The notes: generated by a model not told the origin, from the sequence alone. 10,441 bases of DNA from JAWVZU01 sp033722075 (GCA_033722075.1 JAWVZU010000135.1:1-10441), one strand, 5' to 3'. Shown: positions 1 to 7,151, counted from the first letter of the stretch. Numbers and translations: made by a program.

Positions 1-915
1 AAGCGGTACGGCAACCTTACCGCGGTGCAGGACCTGAGCTTCACGGTCGAAGCTGGCGAGATCCTGGGCTTTCTGGGACCGAACGGCGCCGGCAAGTCGA
101 CCACCATGAAGATGATTGCCGGGTTCCTGGCACCCAGTGGCGGGACCATTCGGGTTTGCGGCCACGATGTGGAGACCAATCCCCTGGCGGCCAAGGCCGT
201 GCTGGGCTATCTGCCGGAAGGCGCGCCGAGCTACGGGGAAATGACCGTTGCCCAGTTCCTCAATTTCGTGGCCGACGTGCGGGGGCTTGCCGGCTCGGGC
301 CGTCAGGATCGGATCGATGAGATGGTTGCGAGATTGCACCTTGATCGGGTGTGGCACCAGAGCATCGAGACCCTGTCCAAGGGCTATCGGCGCCGGGTGG
401 GTCTTGCCCAGGCCCTGGTCCACGATCCGAAGGTGCTGATCCTGGATGAGCCGACCGATGGACTGGACCCGAACCAGAAGCACGAGGTCCGCGAGCTCAT
501 CGGGGATCTCTCCAGGGACAAGACGGTGGTGATCTCCACGCACATCCTGGAAGAGGTCAATGCGGTCTGCAGCCGGGCGATGATCATTGCCCAGGGCCGC
601 CTTCTGGCCGACGCGACGCCGGCCGAACTCGAGGCCAAGTCGCGCTATCACAATGCGGTTCGGATGGCCCTGCACGAACTGGACGCCGCGGTCGAAGCGG
701 TGAGTCAGCTGCCCGAGGTGGCGAGCGTCGAAGTCGAGCGGGAAGCCAACCGCCTGATCGCCATTCCCCGTCCCGGAAAGGCGCCCTTCATGGCGATCTC
801 GGAACTGGCGCGGGAGCGCGGCTGGCCGGTGGACGAACTGGCCGTCGAGACCGGGCGACTGGACGAAGTCTTCCGGCAGATCACCCTGGGCACCGGCACG
901 GAGGCGCGGGCATGA
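1..915 (+). CDS. ABC transporter ATP-binding protein, GldA/CcmA-like (5' partial)
   Basis: This is the cytoplasmic ATPase of an ABC-2 type exporter-like complex. It would power the membrane protein encoded next to it. The reading frame is open back to base 1 and gives K-R-Y-G-N-L-T-A-V before the first possible start (GTG at 25). That is the usual beta-strand just after an ABC N-terminus, so roughly 5–10 residues lie upstream of the window. Visible motifs are Walker A GPNGAGKST (76–102), a signature LSKGY (373–387) in place of LSGGQ, Walker B LILDEP (436–453), D-loop GLDP, and the switch histidine in STH (541–543). The Q-loop position reads YLPEGAP, with Glu instead of Gln, which is common in the CcmA/GldA branch. 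About 90 C-terminal residues after the nucleotide-binding domain form the extra domain usual for this subfamily. The stop overlaps the permease start (ATGA). The ATPase call is secure; the substrate is unknown. Confidence 0.95.
   Translation, partial: KRYGNLTAVQDLSFTVEAGEILGFLGPNGAGKSTTMKMIAGFLAPSGGTIRVCGHDVETNPLAAKAVLGYLPEGAPSYGEMTVAQFLNFVADVRGLAGSGRQDRIDEMVARLHLDRVWHQSIETLSKGYRRRVGLAQALVHDPKVLILDEPTDGLDPNQKHEVRELIGDLSRDKTVVISTHILEEVNAVCSRAMIIAQGRLLADATPAELEAKSRYHNAVRMALHELDAAVEAVSQLPEVASVEVEREANRLIAIPRPGKAPFMAISELARERGWPVDELAVETGRLDEVFRQITLGTGTEARA
900..904 (+). promoter_or_regulatory. Shine-Dalgarno site for the permease gene
   Basis: A GGAGG lies 7 bases before the ATG at 912, inside the last codons of the ATPase gene. 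Together with the ATGA stop/start overlap it supports this start and suggests translational coupling of ATPase and permease. Confidence 0.7.
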
Positions 916-1646
916 ACCAGATCATGAACATCTACCGCCGCGAGATGGCGAGCTACTTTGCAACGCCGGTGGCCTATGTCTTCATCGTCATCTTCCTGGT
1001 GCTCTCCGGCGTGTTCACTTTCTACCTGGGCGGTTTCTACGAACGCGGCCAGGCCGATCTTGCGCCGTTCTTCGGCTTCCACCCGTGGCTGTACCTGTTC
1101 CTGGTGCCGGCCATCTCGATGCGGCTTTGGGCGGAAGAACGCAAGAGCGGCAGCATCGAGCTCCTGCTGACCCTTCCCGTGTCCATGCTGGAGGCGGTCG
1201 TGGGCAAGTTCCTCGCCGCGTGGAGCTTCACCGGTGTCGCCCTGGCCCTGACCTTTCCGATCTGGATCACCGTCAACTATCTGGGCAACCCGGACAACGG
1301 CGTGATCGTGACCGGCTACGTCGGGAGTTTCCTGATGGCCGGAGGGTTCCTCGCCATCGGGTCGTGCATATCGGCCCTGACCCGCAACCAGGTGATCGCC
1401 TTCATTCTCTCCGTCGTGGTCTGCTTCGGATTCCTCCTGAGCGGCCATCCCATGGTGCTGGACGTATTTAGCGGCTGGGCTCCCCAGGTGCTGGTGGACG
1501 CGATCGCATCATTCAGCTTCCTGACCCATTTCCAGTCCATCAGCAAGGGTGTCCTGGATTTGCGGGACATCATCTTCTTCCTGATGGTGATCGGCTTCTG
1601 GCTGTACGCCAATGCCGTCGTAATCGACCTGAAGAAGGCGGATTAA
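912..1646 (+). CDS. ABC-2 type permease, GldF-like
   Basis: This 244-aa integral inner-membrane protein is the transmembrane partner of the preceding ATPase. Six hydrophobic segments can be read at about residues 18–38, 55–72, 98–120, 131–155, 160–177 and 217–237, the ABC-2 membrane topology. Between helices 2 and 3 lies RLWAEERKSGSIELLLTLPV (71–90), the charged cytoplasmic segment typical of GldF/NosY-type permeases that is thought to contact the ATPase. The length fits the family. The gene overlaps the ATPase gene by 4 bases and ends 1 base before the GldG-like gene, so one polycistronic message is very likely. The substrate cannot be read from the sequence. The gliding-motility name reflects family resemblance only, since no other gliding genes are present. 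Confidence 0.93.
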   Translation: MNQIMNIYRREMASYFATPVAYVFIVIFLVLSGVFTFYLGGFYERGQADLAPFFGFHPWLYLFLVPAISMRLWAEERKSGSIELLLTLPVSMLEAVVGKFLAAWSFTGVALALTFPIWITVNYLGNPDNGVIVTGYVGSFLMAGGFLAIGSCISALTRNQVIAFILSVVVCFGFLLSGHPMVLDVFSGWAPQVLVDAIASFSFLTHFQSISKGVLDLRDIIFFLMVIGFWLYANAVVIDLKKAD

Positions 1647-1647
1647 C

Positions 1648-3546
1648 ATGAGTCAACAACAGAAACGAACCCTGACGGGCGGCACTTTGCTGGTGCTCGC
1701 GGTGCTGTTCATCGCGCTGGTCGTTCTGGTCGACATCGCCTTTCGCGGGCTGCGCCTGGACCTGACCGAGAATCAGCTCTATTCCATAACCGAGGGCACC
1801 GAGAACATCCTCGAGGGCCTCAGCGAACCGGTCAATCTGTATTTCTATTTCTCGGACGAGACCAGCGCCGACATCCAGTCGCTGCGGACCTATGCCAATC
1901 GGGTGCGGGAGATGCTCGAGGAATTCGAAGCGCGCGCGGAGGGCAAGATTCGCCTCGAGATCATCGACCCTCTGCCTTTCTCGGAAGAGGAGGACGAAGC
2001 TGCCGGTTATGGGCTCCAGGCCGTTCCCGCCGGACCAAATGGCGAAAACGTGTTTTTCGGGCTGGTGGGCACCAACACGCTGGATGACATCGAGGTCATC
2101 CCGTTTTTCCAGCTGGACAAGGAACCCTTTCTGGAATACGACCTGGCCAAGCTGATCCATAGCCTGGACAACCCCGACCGACCGGTCCTCGGGCTCATGT
2201 CCAGCCTGCCGATGGCGCGCGGCTTCGATCCGGCGACCCGCCAGATGCGGGAACCCTGGGTGGTCGTCAGCCAGCTGGAGCAGCTGTTCGACGTGCGCAC
2301 GATCGCGACCTCGGCCGAGACGATCGAGGAGGATATCGACGTCCTGATGGTCGCCCATCCGAAAGGATTTTCGGAGACGACCCAATATGCCATCGACCAG
2401 TTCGTGATGCGCGGTGGAAACCTGATCGTATTCGTCGACCCGCACGCCGAGATCGACGTGCCGCAGGACCAGATGGATCCGCAGGCTGCCATGTTCGCGG
2501 AGCGTTCGTCCGATCTTCCGGCCCTTTTCGAGGCCTGGGGCATCGGTTACGACCCGACCAAGGTGGTGCTGGATTCGATCAACGGCCTGCAGATCTCCGG
2601 CGGGCCGGGTCGGCGGCCGGTCCGACATATCGGCGTGCTGAACCTGAACGAACCGACGATGAACACCGACGAGGTGATTCTGGCCAATCTGAATGCGGTC
2701 AATGTGGCGCTCAGCGGCTACGTCGCGGCGCTTCCCTCAGCGGAGTATGACTTCATCCCGCTGTTGACCACTTCGGAGGCCAGCGCGCCCGTCGCCACCC
2801 AGCAGGTGCAGTTCCTGCAGGACCCGACCCGGTTGCTGGATGGTTTTACCCCGACCGGCGAGCAATATGTCATCGCGGCACGTCTTTTCGGTCCGCTGGA
2901 TTCCGCCTTCCCGGATGGTCCGCCGGAAAGCGATGCGGAGGACGAGGAGGCAACCGAGGAGGCGGCCAGGCCGGAACCGGTGGCCCGCACCGAAGAGGCC
3001 AACATCCTGGTTTTCGCCGATGCAGACTTCCTCGCCGACCGGCTGTGGGTCCAGGTACAGAACTTCTTCGGACGCCAGCTGGTCAGCGCGTTTGCCAACA
3101 ACGGGGATCTGGTGATCAACGCCGTCGAGAACCTCTCGGGGAGCAGCGACCTGATCAGCATCCGGGGCCGGGCGACATCGCAACGGCCTTTCCTGAAGGT
3201 GCAGGAGCTGGAACGCCAGGCCGAAGAGCGCTTTCGCGCGACCGAACAGCAGCTCACGCAGCAGCTGCAGGAGACGGAACGCAAGCTCTCGGAGCTGCAG
3301 GCCGGCCGCGAGGATGGCAACCCGCTCATCCTGAGCGAGGAACAGCAGGCCGAACTGGAGCGTTTCCGCAGCGAGCAGGTGCGAATCCGGAAAGAACTGA
3401 GGTCCGTGCGCGCCAACCTGCGCGAAGATATCGAGAGTCTCGGAACCTGGTTGAAAGTGCTGAATATCGGGCTGATGCCGGTGCTCCTGACCGCCCTGGC
3501 CCTGCTCGTTGCCTGGACGCGGAAACGCCGCCGCCTGGAGACTTGA
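1648..3546 (+). CDS. GldG-family ABC auxiliary protein with periplasmic coiled coil
   Basis: This 632-aa protein is anchored at both ends: one membrane helix at about residues 12–30 and another at about 604–623, followed by RKRRR. The large middle part therefore most likely faces the periplasm. After the first helix comes RLDLTENQLYSITEGTENIL (36–55), a hallmark of the GldG/ABC_transp_aux family. The core has an alternating beta/alpha stretch with DVLMVAHPKG (231–240) and RGGNLIVFVDPH (255–266), resembling a glutamine-amidotransferase-like fold without an obvious catalytic triad. ANILVFADADFLAD (451–464) and NGDLVINAVENLSG (485–498) follow. Residues 427–450 are a Glu-rich, low-complexity insert. 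Residues of about 516–556 and 562–598 are Gln/Glu/Arg-rich and look like two coiled-coil arms leading into the last helix. The ATG is 1 base after the permease stop, with AAGG at 1635–1638 as a possible ribosome site. The family is confident; the biochemical role is unknown. Confidence 0.92.
   Translation: MSQQQKRTLTGGTLLVLAVLFIALVVLVDIAFRGLRLDLTENQLYSITEGTENILEGLSEPVNLYFYFSDETSADIQSLRTYANRVREMLEEFEARAEGKIRLEIIDPLPFSEEEDEAAGYGLQAVPAGPNGENVFFGLVGTNTLDDIEVIPFFQLDKEPFLEYDLAKLIHSLDNPDRPVLGLMSSLPMARGFDPATRQMREPWVVVSQLEQLFDVRTIATSAETIEEDIDVLMVAHPKGFSETTQYAIDQFVMRGGNLIVFVDPHAEIDVPQDQMDPQAAMFAERSSDLPALFEAWGIGYDPTKVVLDSINGLQISGGPGRRPVRHIGVLNLNEPTMNTDEVILANLNAVNVALSGYVAALPSAEYDFIPLLTTSEASAPVATQQVQFLQDPTRLLDGFTPTGEQYVIAARLFGPLDSAFPDGPPESDAEDEEATEEAARPEPVARTEEANILVFADADFLADRLWVQVQNFFGRQLVSAFANNGDLVINAVENLSGSSDLISIRGRATSQRPFLKVQELERQAEERFRATEQQLTQQLQETERKLSELQAGREDGNPLILSEEQQAELERFRSEQVRIRKELRSVRANLREDIESLGTWLKVLNIGLMPVLLTALALLVAWTRKRRRLET
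3537..3541 (+). promoter_or_regulatory. Shine-Dalgarno site fixing the DUF4340 start
   Basis: GGAGA sits 6 bases before the ATG at 3548, overlapping the final codons of the GldG-like gene. It decides for the start at 3548 over the in-frame ATG at 3509, which would add 13 residues rich in Arg, Ala and Gly ahead of the membrane anchor. Confidence 0.7.
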
Positions 3547-3547
3547 T

Positions 3548-4651
3548 ATGCAATCGAAATCTCTGATCGGACTGACCGTCGTCGCCCTCGCTGCGGCGGC
3601 CGCAGCAATGTGGCTTTCGGTGGAACGGGATGCGCCGAACGAACGCTCTACCGGTGAACCACTGATTCCGGGATTGAGTGAGCAGCTCAACGAGATTACC
3701 CGGGTGCGGGTGGAGGATGCCGGTGAAGACACGGCCGTGACCCTGGTTCGGCAGGAGGATGGCTGGGGCGTCGAGGAGCGTGGTGGATTTCCCGTCGACC
3801 TGGCCGCCCTGCGGCGCCAGCTGATCGCACTGGGCGAAGCGACCCTGGCCGAAGCCAAGACCAGCGACCCGGAGCGCTACGATCAGCTCGGCGTCCAGGA
3901 TCCGGATGCGCCTGGCGCCACCAGCAAGCGGATCGAACTGACCCTGCCCGACGGCCCGGTTTCCATCGTCGTCGGCAAGTCCAATTTCCGGGGGCTGACG
4001 ACCACCTATGTCCGGCGCTCGGGGGAAGCCCAGAGCTGGGCGGCGACCGGAAATATCGGCATGGATGCCGCCCCCGTGGATTGGCTTCGAAAGGACATCA
4101 TCGACATCGCATCTCCGCGAGTCCGCAGGGTAGAGCTTACTCATCCGGATGGCGATCGGGTGGCATTGCTCAAGGAGACCCGCGAGTTGCCCAACCACGG
4201 GGTCGTGAACCTTCCCGACGGGCGCGAACTGCTGTCCCCCAGCGCGGGGAATTCGATCGCTTCTGCGTTGGCGGCCCTGCGGCTGGAGGATGTCCGTCCA
4301 ATGAGCGAATTCGATCCGGGTGATGCCGAACCGATCCGCGGGGTTTACGAGACCTTCGACGGCCTCAGGATCCGGACCCGTGCATGGCAGCCGGGTGACG
4401 ATGAGCGTTATGTGGCCTTGCAGGTCGAATACGATCCGGCGCTGGTGATTGAAAAAGAAACCGACGAGGACGGATCGGGGGAAACCGATGCGGAGCCCGC
4501 CGACCCGGCCGCCGATGCAGCCGAGCTGCAGGCCAGGCTGGACGGCTGGGCTTTCCGGATTCCGTCCTACAAGTACAGCAACATGACCAAGCGGCTGGAA
4601 GACCTGCTGAAACCGCTGGAAGAGGACCAGGAAGAGCCCGGCGAAAGCTAG
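3548..4651 (+). CDS. DUF4340 domain-containing protein, membrane-anchored
   Basis: This 367-aa protein has one N-terminal hydrophobic segment (about residues 6–24) preceded by a lysine. It behaves as a signal anchor, with the rest in the periplasm. The segments typical of DUF4340 are present: DGWGVEERGGFPVDLAALRR (71–90), a LGEATLAEAKTSDPERYDQL run (95–114) followed by GVQDPDAP, then SKRIELTLPDG and IVVGKSN (140–146). Near the C-terminus LDGWAFRIPSYKYSNMTKRL (331–350) closes the domain. Residues of about 302–328 are an acidic Ala/Asp/Glu-rich linker absent from compact members. The start is 1 base past the GldG-like stop. A DUF4340 gene following a GldG-like gene is a recurring arrangement, which points to a periplasmic subunit of the same ABC complex. 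No enzymatic residues are recognisable, and the function is unknown. Confidence 0.88.
   Translation: MQSKSLIGLTVVALAAAAAAMWLSVERDAPNERSTGEPLIPGLSEQLNEITRVRVEDAGEDTAVTLVRQEDGWGVEERGGFPVDLAALRRQLIALGEATLAEAKTSDPERYDQLGVQDPDAPGATSKRIELTLPDGPVSIVVGKSNFRGLTTTYVRRSGEAQSWAATGNIGMDAAPVDWLRKDIIDIASPRVRRVELTHPDGDRVALLKETRELPNHGVVNLPDGRELLSPSAGNSIASALAALRLEDVRPMSEFDPGDAEPIRGVYETFDGLRIRTRAWQPGDDERYVALQVEYDPALVIEKETDEDGSGETDAEPADPAADAAELQARLDGWAFRIPSYKYSNMTKRLEDLLKPLEEDQEEPGES
4648..4651. other. CTAG shared by two convergent stop codons
   Basis: The self-complementary CTAG supplies TAG to the DUF4340 gene (4649–4651, + strand) and TAG to the opposing PHA-type gene (complement of 4648–4650). There is no intergenic space between the two convergent genes, so any terminator for either transcript must lie inside the coding sequence of the other. 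I see no hairpin with a T-run at this junction. Confidence 0.9.
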
Positions 4652-4923
4652 GCGAAGTGCTGATCCAGCTCCTTTCGGATTTCCTCTTCAATGGTGCCTT
4701 TCAACATGGCGAGCAGGAATCCCAGGTGGGCATGGATCTCGATGTTCTCCGGGTCGATCCGCATCGTGCCATGGACGCCCAGGCGCGAGAAGTGGATCGC
4801 GTCATCCTCCCAGTGATACTCGATGTCGTGCCGCTCGGCCATGTGTTCGGCGGCCTTTTCGGCGGCTTGTCGAGCATGCTCGGGATCGCCGTTGTGACGG
4901 CGAACGATATGAATCTCCGACAT
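4648..4923 (-). CDS. Polyhydroxyalkanoic acid system family protein (PHA_gran_rgn)
   Basis: This 91-aa soluble, charged protein has no signal peptide or membrane segment. It matches the PHA_gran_rgn pattern from end to end: an N-terminal strand SEIHIVRRH, an Ala/Glu-rich helix (about residues 16–31), YHWEDDAIHFSRLGVHGTMRI (36–56, containing the conserved GVxGT turn), then IEIHAHLGFLLAMLKGTIEE (61–80) and a terminal helix EIRKELDQHFA. The length is normal for the family. The family is linked by name and some gene neighbourhoods to PHA granules, but its biochemical role is not established, and no PHA synthase, phasin or depolymerase gene is in this window. An AGAGGGG ribosome site just upstream supports the ATG. 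The gene converges on the DUF4340 gene and diverges from the asmA-like gene. Confidence 0.85.
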   Translation of the reverse strand: MSEIHIVRRHNGDPEHARQAAEKAAEHMAERHDIEYHWEDDAIHFSRLGVHGTMRIDPENIEIHAHLGFLLAMLKGTIEEEIRKELDQHFA

Positions 4924-5007
4924 GATCCCCTCTTGACGGAATGATCTTCGATGGCAAGCTTAGCACGCGGCAAAGCTCGGGCAGAGGCCCGCGGAGAGCA
5001 CGGGTAA
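4924..5007. promoter_or_regulatory. Divergent intergenic region, probable promoters for both genes
   Basis: These 84 bases separate two divergently transcribed genes, so both genes' nearest possible promoters should lie here. On the + strand TTGACG (4933–4938) resembles a -35 box, but the sequence 17 bases downstream (AAGCTT, 4956–4961) is a poor -10. No convincing minus-strand -10 was found. A GGAG at 4993–4996 may be the ribosome site for the + strand gene, 11 bases before its ATG. That promoters are here is inferred from the arrangement, not from good consensus matches. Confidence 0.4.
4927..4933 (-). promoter_or_regulatory. Shine-Dalgarno site for the PHA-system gene
   Basis: On the minus strand AGAGGGG lies 3 bases upstream of the ATG (complement of 4921–4923). 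The spacing is short but the purine run is strong, and it is the only good candidate for this gene. Confidence 0.6.
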
Positions 5008-7098
5008 ATGGGTAAGTTCAAGTGGCTTTTGGTGCTCCTGGCAGGGCTGCTGCTGGTCTTGGTCGTCGCCGTTTTGACGGTGCCCCTGTGGTTCGATCCG
5101 AACGACCACAAGGACCGCATCGTTGCCGAGGTCGAGGCGGTGACGGGGCGTGATTTCTCGATCGAGGGGGAGATCGAGTTGAGCTTCTTTCCGTGGCTTG
5201 CCGTCGCGGCCGGTCCGGTCTCGCTGGGTAACGATCCAGCCTTCGAAGGGTCGGAGTTTCTGCGAGCCGAACGCCTGTCGGCAGAGCTGCGCCTGTTGCC
5301 GCTGCTCAGCGGCAGCTTCGAGATCGGCGAAATCCGGATCGAGGGGCCGGAGATCTACCTGGAGGTGGCCTCGGACGGGACCGGCAACTGGGAATCCCTG
5401 AGCGCAGCAGCGGACACGTCGTCTACCGATGTGCAGCTGGAGGGTGAATCGACGGAACCGGTTGGTGCCACCGTGCAGTCGGTTCAGATCGAAGACGGCC
5501 TGGTCAACTACCGGGACCGGGCTGCGGGCATCGAGGCGCGGCTCAGCGAGCTGCGGCTGGAGGCCACGCCGATACGCGCCGACGCGCCGATCGATGTCGA
5601 GCTTTCGACCCGCTACAGCTTTGGCGAGTACGAGGGCGCCTTTGATGCGGCGCTGGTTGCCCGCGATGCCCTCAGCGGAGACGGACTGAAGGCCGAGCTC
5701 AGCCGTATGAAATTGACCAACACCACGGCTCCGGCGTCATCGCTGACGATCGATCGGGCGGCGACCCTCGACCTGGCCGCGGGGACGGTCGCTCTTCCCG
5801 AATTCCGCCTGGAGTCGGTCGGGGCACGCGGCACTGGATCGGTTCAGGGACGCGGACTACCGGCGGATCCGGCCTTCCAGGGAAGCCTCGAATTGAGCCC
5901 CTTCAATCTCGGCGAGTGGCTGGAGCAGACCGGCCTTTACGTTGCGGGGACGACGGATCCGGCCGCCCTGGACCGTTTCGAGGCGGCCCTGGACTGGACC
6001 ATGCAGGGCGACACCATTCGCGTATCGAAGCTGACCGGGCAGCTGGACGACAGCCGTCTCAGCGGGAGCGCCAGCCTGGGCGAGACAACCCAGTTCGAGT
6101 TCTCGATCGACCGGATCAACGCCGACCGCTACCTGCCGCCGGAGAGCGCAAGCGCGCCGCCGCCCGAGGAACCTCGCGGCGACACGACTCTGGAGTTCGG
6201 GCGCATGCAGGGCACCCTGACCGTGGGCGAACTGATCCTGGCCGGCCTGACCGCGACCGACGTCCAGGTGCGTCTGGAGTCGGATGAGCGGGGCCTGCGG
6301 GTATTGCCGATCGAGGGGCAGCTTTACGGCGGCGCCGTGAATGCGCGGATGGACCTTGATACGAACAGTGGACGCCTGACCGCCGGCGCCGACGTCCAGC
6401 AGGTCCGCGGCGGCGACTTGCTTGGTGCATGGCTTTCTCCCGCACCGCTGACCGGACTGGGCGACCTGAGCGCTGAACTGTCGGTCGATCGGCCCTTCGA
6501 TCCCGACCCGCTGGCCAGCCTGAACGGGACCGTGAGCTTCGACTTCCGCGACGGCGCGGTCTACGGCTTCAACATCATGCGGGTACTCCGGCAGGTGCTC
6601 GCCGCAACCGGGCAGGGCGATCCGGCCGACCTGTTTTCCGAAGCGCGCGACACCGACTTTTCAAGTCTGAAGCTGCGCGCAGCCATCGACCGTGGCGTAC
6701 TGAGCACGCGCGAGTTTTCCCTCGTTGCGCCCTATCTGCAGGTCGACGGGGCCGGCAGCATCGATCTCACCACGGGGCAACTGGACTACCGCCTCACTTC
6801 GAACCTGGTGCGTGCACCCGACGCCGAGGGCGGTGAAGCCTACGGTGTGCTGAAAGGAACCCCGATTCCGCTGCAGGTGGGTGGTTCCATGACCGATCCC
6901 AAGGTAAGCTTCGACGTGGCGAAGATCCTTCTGGCGACCCAGGGTTCGAAACTCGACAACAAGCTGAGGGAGAAACTGGGTGCCGAGAAGGGGGACGACG
7001 AGGAGTCCACGGAAGACGCGCTGAAGTCCCTCCTGGGCGAGGCACTCAAGAAGAAGCTGCAGGGGGACGACGAGGACGATGATGACGGTTCGTTGTAG
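5008..7098 (+). CDS. AsmA family protein
   Basis: This 696-aa envelope protein of the AsmA/bridge-like lipid-transfer group has an N-terminal inner-membrane anchor (about residues 6–28) and a long periplasmic body. The classic AsmA start follows the helix: an aromatic/Pro turn (WFDPND), KDRIVAEVEAVTGRDFSIEG (35–54), LSFFPWLAVAAGPVSLGN (58–75), ERLSAELRLLPLL, and IGEIRIEGPEIYLEVASDG (106–124). The C-terminal AsmA_2-type part shows LNGTVSFDFRDGAVYGFNIM (505–524), then VDGAGSIDLTTGQLDY (579–594) and a final PLQVGGSMTDPKVSFD strand pair (621–636). A charged tail ends in a run of Asp/Glu residues. Many short amphipathic beta-strands in between fit a repeating beta-groove fold. Relatives affect outer-membrane lipid homeostasis; the cargo here is inferred. 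The start is fixed by an in-frame TAA at 5005–5007 directly before the ATG. Confidence 0.92.
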   Translation: MGKFKWLLVLLAGLLLVLVVAVLTVPLWFDPNDHKDRIVAEVEAVTGRDFSIEGEIELSFFPWLAVAAGPVSLGNDPAFEGSEFLRAERLSAELRLLPLLSGSFEIGEIRIEGPEIYLEVASDGTGNWESLSAAADTSSTDVQLEGESTEPVGATVQSVQIEDGLVNYRDRAAGIEARLSELRLEATPIRADAPIDVELSTRYSFGEYEGAFDAALVARDALSGDGLKAELSRMKLTNTTAPASSLTIDRAATLDLAAGTVALPEFRLESVGARGTGSVQGRGLPADPAFQGSLELSPFNLGEWLEQTGLYVAGTTDPAALDRFEAALDWTMQGDTIRVSKLTGQLDDSRLSGSASLGETTQFEFSIDRINADRYLPPESASAPPPEEPRGDTTLEFGRMQGTLTVGELILAGLTATDVQVRLESDERGLRVLPIEGQLYGGAVNARMDLDTNSGRLTAGADVQQVRGGDLLGAWLSPAPLTGLGDLSAELSVDRPFDPDPLASLNGTVSFDFRDGAVYGFNIMRVLRQVLAATGQGDPADLFSEARDTDFSSLKLRAAIDRGVLSTREFSLVAPYLQVDGAGSIDLTTGQLDYRLTSNLVRAPDAEGGEAYGVLKGTPIPLQVGGSMTDPKVSFDVAKILLATQGSKLDNKLREKLGAEKGDDEESTEDALKSLLGEALKKKLQGDDEDDDDGSL

Positions 7099-7116
7099 GC
7101 ATAGGACGTCTTGGGT

Positions 7117-7128
7117 GGTAAATTTACC
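7117..7128. promoter_or_regulatory. Perfect 12-bp palindrome GGTAAATTTACC in an AT-rich leader
   Basis: GGTAAATTTACC is fully self-complementary and sits in the 53-base gap between the asmA-like and FHA genes, 23 bases before the FHA ATG. The AAATTT core recurs at 7132–7137. The stretch 7119–7139 is conspicuously AT-rich for this GC-rich region, as expected for a promoter or operator. No clear -35/-10 pair was found. It could bind a dimeric regulator, but the binding role is inference. Confidence 0.4.
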
Positions 7129-7138
7129 TGCAAATTTT

Positions 7139-7150
7139 AGGGAGAGAGGG
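7139..7150 (+). promoter_or_regulatory. Purine-rich Shine-Dalgarno region for the FHA gene
   Basis: The run AGGGAGAGAGGG ends 1 base before the ATG at 7152. The AGGGAG part at 7139–7144 has 7 bases of spacing, ideal for ribosome binding. It supports this start and suggests strong, independent translation. Confidence 0.65.
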
Positions 7151-7151
7151 C

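Noticed and set aside
25..27. GTG as the true start of the ABC ATPase
   Set aside because: The in-frame codons before it encode K-R-Y-G-N-L-T-A, a standard part of ABC ATPases, so the gene begins before the window.
705..1448. 247-aa open frame on the minus strand opposite the ATPase/permease junction
   Set aside because: Composition is hydrophilic His/Glu/Arg noise produced by reading hydrophobic permease codons backwards; no ribosome site seen.
1570..2628. 352-aa open frame on the minus strand opposite the GldG-like gene
   Set aside because: His/Asp/Arg-rich antisense translation without domain signs; the sense gene is clear.
3509..3547. Upstream ATG for the DUF4340 gene
   Set aside because: It would add 13 residues ahead of the signal anchor and overlap the GldG-like gene by 38 bases, whereas the ATG at 3548 has a well-spaced GGAGA.
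2737..3858. 373-aa open frame on the minus strand across the GldG-like/DUF4340 junction
   Set aside because: It spans the overlap region of two well-supported genes, has Arg/Ser/Leu-rich composition typical of a shadow frame, and has no recognisable motif.
4933..4961. Strong sigma70 promoter TTGACG–17–AAGCTT for the asmA-like gene
   Set aside because: The -35 match is good but the -10 match is only two of six, so it is mentioned in the intergenic entry and not called as a promoter.
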